64,000 nucleotides of DNA from Andreprevotia sp. IGB-42 (GTDB lineage: Bacteria > Pseudomonadota > Gammaproteobacteria > Burkholderiales > Chitinibacteraceae). A program made the translations under genes and the position numbers. The stretch lies in contig NZ_WXTX01000006.1 of the NCBI RefSeq assembly GCF_009848685.1, forward strand, positions 124,001 through 188,000, in the 5' to 3' direction. Below the pieces are notes generated by a model. The model had not been told where the DNA came from, did no database searches, and saw only the letters and a list, made by a program, of their open reading frames with translations. Positions 59,975 to 64,000 of this stretch are shown here, one piece after another; the stretch's first letter is position 1; each line of letters opens with the position of its first letter.

Positions 59975-60013
59975 CCCGTCAGGCCAGCAGCCGGGGCATG
60001 CCTGCATGACGGG
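59975..60013 (-). promoter_or_regulatory. stable hairpin in the cobL leader
   Basis: CCCGTCAGGC (59975-59984) pairs with GCCTG and TGACGGG (60000-60004 and 60007-60013) with a 2-nt bulge. In the cobL transcript it lies just upstream of the ribosome site and just after a run of eight U. The B12-box and other cobalamin riboswitch core motifs are not visible here. Confidence 0.4.
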
Positions 60014-60120
60014 ACAAAAAAAATTGCATACCATACAGGGTTCGGCCCGAAGCCCGGCCCGACAGGCGCTGCATTCCGGCCGCAGTATATCGCATACCCC
60101 CAACGCGCCCGCTGTGCTCC

Positions 60121-61545
60121 GTGGTTTCACCGGGCGCCGTGCTCCCTACTTCAACCGGTGCCGTCTTGAATCAGCCTGCTCCATTCCATTCCGCGCTTGT
60201 TGCGGCACGTGTTTCGGCCTGTCCCGGGCTGCTGCACATCGTGCCTGCGCGGGATGGCGGCCTGTGCCGCATCCGCCTGCCGGGCGGTGTGCTGCATGCA
60301 GGGCAGGCGCGTGCGCTGGCGGCAGCAGCCAGCTTGCATGCCTCCGGTATCATCGAAGCCACCAACCGTGCCAATGTGCAACTGCGTGGCGTCAGCGCAG
60401 CGCATGAAGCAGCGTTGGTCGAGCAACTGCTGGCAGCAGGGCTGGGGCCACAGGACGGCGCAGGCTCGCTGAACGAGCGGGATAACGTACGCAACATCAT
60501 GCTCAGCCCCCTGGCTGGCCGTGGCGTGGGCAGCCTGCTCGATACCCGCCCACTGGCTGCTGCGCTGCTGGATATGCTGCAAACCACCCCGGCATTCGCT
60601 GCGTTGTCGCCCAAGTTCTGCCTGCTGCTCGATGGCGGCGAGGCCCTAGCCGCCACCCGGCATGCGCACGATATCTGGCTGGCCGCGTTACCGGCCGATG
60701 GTGCTGGACCACGGCTGGCGCTGGGGTTGGCGGGTTGCCCGCCCGCCGCAGTGCGCGATGAACCGCCGCTGGCCATCGTGCGGCCGCATCAGGTGGTGGC
60801 GGTGGTTGCCGCACTGTTGCAGGCATTTCTGCAGTTGGCGCGGCCAGCGCAGCACCGCATGCGTGAAGTGCTGGCCGAACATCCGGCTGCTACGGTGCTG
60901 GCTCATGCACAACTGCACGTGGATTTTGCGCTGGGCACCGATCCGGCGCTGGCAAACTGGCACCGCGCGCCGGAGGCTACCGGCTTGCGCGTGGGTATCC
61001 ATGCACAGCAGAGCGATGCAGGCATGCCCACGTGCTATTACGTTGGTGCGCAGTTGCCGCTGGGGCGGATTGCTGCTGCCGATCTGCTGCAACTGGCCGA
61101 CATCAGCCAGGGCACGCTGCATTTCACGCCGTGGCAAAGCGTGTTGATCCCGGACCTGAGCGAGGCCCGGGCACACGCAACACAGGCCCAGCTGCAGGCC
61201 ATGGGGCTGCTGACCGATCCGGGTGATCCGCTGGCCAGCCTGATCGCCTGTGCCGGCAGCACCGGCTGCGGCAAGGCGCAGGCGGACGTCAAAACCGATG
61301 CACTGGCATTGGCAGGCTTGCTGGCCAGGCCCCAAGCGGTGCATCTCAGCGGTTGCGAGCGTTCTTGTGCGGCGGCCCACTCGGCGCGGTGGACCTTGCT
61401 GGCGGTGGCACCGGCCAGATACGACCTTTATCAACACAGCGACCAGGGCGGTTTTGGCACCTGCCTGGCGCAGCAACTCACCCTGGCGCAGGCGGCGGCG
61501 TTCATCAACGCCCAGCCAGCCAGAACGGATTCTCTCGATGCTTGA
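60121..61545 (+). CDS. cobG: precorrin-3B synthase CobG
   Basis: A protein of up to 474 aa, related to nitrite/sulfite reductases, that hydroxylates precorrin-3A with oxygen and is specific to the aerobic B12 route. Sequence features: [25 protein letters not shown] (in part), [11 protein letters not shown], and the C-terminal 4Fe-4S/sirohaem-type cysteines [15 protein letters not shown] and LSGCERSCA. The start is uncertain: GTG 60121 is the longest option, while TTG 60166 would put the start closer to the conserved region; neither has a clear ribosome site. It overlaps cobH by 8 nt. Confidence 0.92.
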   Translation: MVSPGAVLPTSTGAVLNQPAPFHSALVAARVSACPGLLHIVPARDGGLCRIRLPGGVLHAGQARALAAAASLHASGIIEATNRANVQLRGVSAAHEAALVEQLLAAGLGPQDGAGSLNERDNVRNIMLSPLAGRGVGSLLDTRPLAAALLDMLQTTPAFAALSPKFCLLLDGGEALAATRHAHDIWLAALPADGAGPRLALGLAGCPPAAVRDEPPLAIVRPHQVVAVVAALLQAFLQLARPAQHRMREVLAEHPAATVLAHAQLHVDFALGTDPALANWHRAPEATGLRVGIHAQQSDAGMPTCYYVGAQLPLGRIAAADLLQLADISQGTLHFTPWQSVLIPDLSEARAHATQAQLQAMGLLTDPGDPLASLIACAGSTGCGKAQADVKTDALALAGLLARPQAVHLSGCERSCAAAHSARWTLLAVAPARYDLYQHSDQGGFGTCLAQQLTLAQAAAFINAQPARTDSLDA

Positions 61546-62164
61546 TTACATACGCGACGGCCAGGAAATCTACCGCCGCTCGTTTGCCACCATCCGCGCG
61601 GAAGCGGATCTCGATGCCATCGCACCAGACATGGAAAAACTGGCGGTACGCGTGATCCACGCCTGCGGCATGGTCGATATCGTGCAGGACCTGGCGTTTT
61701 CTGCCGGTGCGGGCACGGCAGGCCGCCAGGCGCTGCTGGCTGGCGCCCCCATCCTGTGCGATGCGCGCATGGTGGCCGAAGGCATTACCCGTGCCCGCCT
61801 GCCGGCAAGGAATGCGGTGATCTGTACGCTGAACGACGCGGATGTACCCGCGCTGGCGCGTGATCTGGGCAATACCCGTTCCGCCGCCGCGCTGGAACTG
61901 TGGCGCCCGCACCTGGCTGGCAGCGTGGTGGTGATCGGCAATGCACCCACGGCCTTGTTCCATTTGCTGGACATGCTCGATGCCGGTGCGCCAAAGCCGG
62001 CATTGATACTGGGTTTTCCGGTCGGCTTCATTGGCGCGGCGGAATCCAAGGCGGCACTGGCGGCAGACAGCCGTGGCGTGCCCTATGTGGTGGTGCATGG
62101 CCGCCGCGGCGGCAGTGCCATGGCGGCAGCTGCAGTGAATGCGCTGGCGACGGAGGCAGAATGA
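61538..62164 (+). CDS. cobH: precorrin-8X methylmutase CobH
   Basis: A 208-aa isomerase moving the C11 methyl group to C12 to give hydrogenobyrinic acid. The catalytic histidine is in [12 protein letters not shown] (H40). Other family segments are [30 protein letters not shown] and [17 protein letters not shown] 61538 lies within the end of cobG. Its stop overlaps the cobI start as ATGA, so cobG-H-I are translated as a coupled series. Confidence 0.96.
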   Translation: MLDYIRDGQEIYRRSFATIRAEADLDAIAPDMEKLAVRVIHACGMVDIVQDLAFSAGAGTAGRQALLAGAPILCDARMVAEGITRARLPARNAVICTLNDADVPALARDLGNTRSAAALELWRPHLAGSVVVIGNAPTALFHLLDMLDAGAPKPALILGFPVGFIGAAESKAALAADSRGVPYVVVHGRRGGSAMAAAAVNALATEAE

Positions 62165-62895
62165 GCGTGCAAGCCGGGCGTCTGCTGGGCCTGGGCGTAG
62201 GCCCGGGTGATCCTGAACTGATCACGCTCAAGGCGTTGCGCCTGCTGCAGCAGGCACCTGTGGTGGCGTATTTTGCTGCCAAAGGCAAGAAGAGCAACGC
62301 GTTCGGCATCATCGAAGACCATCTGGCCGCTCACCAGCTGCAATTGCCACTGATCTACCCGGTGACTACCGAAGCGCTCGCGCCGCCGCTGGATTACGAA
62401 ACCATCATCGCGGATTTCTACGACGAGGTGGCGCTGACCCTGGCGGTGCATCTGGATTCCGGCCGCGATGTGGCGATGATCTGCGAGGGCGATCCGTTTT
62501 TCTACGGCTCCTATATGTATCTGCACGACCGGCTGGCCACGCGCTACCAGGCCGAAGTGGTGCCGGGTGTCTGTTCGATGCTGGGGGGCGCTGCCGTGCT
62601 GGGGGTGCCGCTGGTATATCGCAATCAAAGCCTGTGCGTGCTGTCCGGGGTATTGCCGGAAGAAGAGCTGAAGCGCCGGCTGGCCGATGCCGAGGCGGCG
62701 GTGGTGATGAAGCTGGGCCGCAATTTCGACAAGGTGCGGCGCGTATTGCACGACCTGGGGCTGGCAGAACGGGCGCTGTACGTGGAACGCGCCACCATGG
62801 CCAATCAGCGCATCGTGCCGCTGGCCGAGGTCGACCCGATGGCATCGCCTTATTTCTCGCTGCTGGTGGTGCCGGGGGAAAAATGGCAGGGATGA
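62161..62895 (+). CDS. cobI: precorrin-2 C20-methyltransferase CobI
   Basis: A 244-aa SAM-dependent methyltransferase acting on precorrin-2. Features: [35 protein letters not shown] (the K/S region typical for C20 enzymes), [32 protein letters not shown] and the closing YFSLLVVPG. It overlaps both neighbours (4 nt with cobH, 13 nt with the next gene). Confidence 0.96.
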   Translation: MSVQAGRLLGLGVGPGDPELITLKALRLLQQAPVVAYFAAKGKKSNAFGIIEDHLAAHQLQLPLIYPVTTEALAPPLDYETIIADFYDEVALTLAVHLDSGRDVAMICEGDPFFYGSYMYLHDRLATRYQAEVVPGVCSMLGGAAVLGVPLVYRNQSLCVLSGVLPEEELKRRLADAEAAVVMKLGRNFDKVRRVLHDLGLAERALYVERATMANQRIVPLAEVDPMASPYFSLLVVPGEKWQG

Positions 62896-64000
62896 AATCC
62901 GGCGCCGCCGCCATCGTCATCCTGGGCGCCGGCGCGCTCGATACTGCACGGCGCATCCAGGCGGCATTGCCGGGCGCACAGGTGCACGCGCTGACGGGCC
63001 GCGTTGCTGCGGACCTGTCCTTTACCGAGCTGGGCACCCATCTGCGCGCGCTGTATGCGCAGAACACGCCCATCATCGCCTTGTGTGCCGCCGGCATCGT
63101 CATCCGCTGCGTGGCCCCGTTGCTGGCAAACAAGAATGGCGAATCAGCGGTATTGGCCGTGGCCGAGGACGGCAGCGCAGTGGTGCCCTTGCTGGGCGGG
63201 CTGGCTGGCGTGAATGTGCTCGCAAGGCAGATTGCCGCGGCGCTGGCTGTAGCCCCGGCCATCACCACCAGCGGAGAACTGCGCTTTGGCACCTGTCTGC
63301 TCAATCCGCCCGCTGGCTATGCGCTGGCGGATATCGAGCAGGGCAAGCATTTTGTTTCCGATCTGCTGGCAGGTGCCGCTACGCGTATCGAAGGTGACAT
63401 GCCTTGGCTGGGTGAGGCAAAGCTGCCGCAGCAGCATGATGCCGCGCATGTGATTCGCCTCAGCCCCTACGCCTGGCGGGGCGATGCGCAGGAACTCGTT
63501 ATTCATCCGCGCTGCATCGTGGCTGCCGTAGCCGGCGGTACGCAGATCGCAGAGCGGGTGCAGCAAGCGCTGACAGCGCATGGGCTGGCGCCGGCAGCAC
63601 TGGCAGTCTTGCTGTTGCCGCAGATATTGGCGGGCGAAGCGGGCGTGGCAGCTGCTGCGGCGCTCGATGTACCGCTGCGCCTGGCGGCCACGCCAGACCG
63701 GCTCGCCGGTATCGTTGGCGAGGTGCTGCACGGGCCGGATGCCGAGGTCACGCTGCTGCTTGCCAGCCAGCCCGTTGATGCCGATCTGATCGGCCATGCG
63801 CGCGGCCGGCTCAGCGTGCTGGGGCTGGGGCCGGGCCGTGCTGATCTGCTGGCGCCCGCTGCGCGCCAGGCATTGGATGACGCCACCGATGTGCTCGGCT
63901 ACGACACTTATGTGCAGATGGCCGGCCCGTTCCGGCCAGACCAGCACGTGCATGGCACCGATAATCGTGAGGAACTGCAGCGCGCGCGGCATGCGTTCGA
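62883..64000 (+). CDS. cobJ: bifunctional CbiG-CobJ fusion, 3' truncated by window edge
   Basis: An open frame runs from ATG 62883 (GGGGG five bases upstream) to the end of the window (372 complete codons) without a stop. Residues about 10-190 match the CbiG N-terminal domain ([25 protein letters not shown] in part); about 200-310 match CbiG-C/CobE ([22 protein letters not shown]); from about 312 the start of CobJ, precorrin-3B C17-methyltransferase, is visible ([22 protein letters not shown], then [13 protein letters not shown]). Fusions of this kind are known in Pseudomonas. The rest of the CobJ domain lies outside. Confidence 0.9.
   Translation, partial: MAGMKSGAAAIVILGAGALDTARRIQAALPGAQVHALTGRVAADLSFTELGTHLRALYAQNTPIIALCAAGIVIRCVAPLLANKNGESAVLAVAEDGSAVVPLLGGLAGVNVLARQIAAALAVAPAITTSGELRFGTCLLNPPAGYALADIEQGKHFVSDLLAGAATRIEGDMPWLGEAKLPQQHDAAHVIRLSPYAWRGDAQELVIHPRCIVAAVAGGTQIAERVQQALTAHGLAPAALAVLLLPQILAGEAGVAAAAALDVPLRLAATPDRLAGIVGEVLHGPDAEVTLLLASQPVDADLIGHARGRLSVLGLGPGRADLLAPAARQALDDATDVLGYDTYVQMAGPFRPDQHVHGTDNREELQRARHAF

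Noticed and set aside
59951-60120. cobalamin riboswitch between cobL and cobG
   Set aside because: Checked both strands by eye; a hairpin is present but not the conserved riboswitch core. A covariance-model search would be decisive.

Overview
The window is about 60% GC and densely coded. It looks like the chromosome of an aerobic, motile betaproteobacterium, probably of the Neisseriales (Chromobacteriaceae or Chitinibacteraceae type). This is an inference from gene content and neighbourhoods: the pyrG-kdsA-eno-ftsB block, lysS-prfB, DUF2917 and DUF1631 proteins, a 180-kDa-type NAD-glutamate dehydrogenase, phaB, and an aerobic-style cob cluster with cbtBA. No IS element, prophage, CRISPR array or rRNA is visible. 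One tRNA gene (tRNA-Gly, CCC) is present.

Layout. 0-9.4 kb is a mixed housekeeping and signalling stretch: a Ser/Thr kinase-HDOD-GAF fusion, an AGE-family sugar epimerase, flgA, apaG, an Atm1-type ABC exporter and an orphan GAF histidine kinase. 9.3-9.7 kb is a small non-coding island with a near-consensus promoter, a tiny Cys-rich ORF candidate, a possible GAF-domain remnant and tRNA-Gly. 9.9-22.3 kb holds two complete tripartite RND efflux systems arranged tail to tail. The first is led by its own TetR repressor with a four-half-site operator. 22.4-28.6 kb holds phaB, a second SDR gene and the pyrG-kdsA-eno-ftsB block. 28.7-36.7 kb holds a MocR-type regulator, a small secreted protein, a DUF2917 protein, mnmC, an MdfA-type drug exporter, a ceramidase-family membrane protein and gnd. 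37.0-39.7 kb is lysS-prfB, and this prfB lacks the programmed frameshift.

39.9-48.9 kb is a tightly overlapped three-gene unit: NAD-glutamate dehydrogenase, then a hybrid sensor kinase with a periplasmic solute-binding domain, then a receiver protein with a degenerate HD-GYP domain. I consider this the most interesting system in the window. It resembles a nutrient-sensing phosphorelay translationally tied to the enzyme it may serve, with an output domain that seems to have lost c-di-GMP hydrolysis. 49-54 kb holds a DUF1631 protein and an ABC-F/retropepsin pair. 54.1-55.3 kb is a phosphatidylserine decarboxylase-like protein flanked by unusual inverted repeats.

55.4 kb to the end is a cobalt/cobalamin region: a phosphatase-fold protein that has lost its catalytic histidine, cbtB-cbtA (cobalt uptake), cobM-cobK-cobL on the minus strand, and divergent cobG-cobH-cobI-cbiG/cobJ, the last running off the window edge. 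Adjacent cob genes overlap by 4 to about 13 nt except cobK/cobL, which are 39 nt apart. I could not find a cobalamin riboswitch core in either intergenic region of this cluster.
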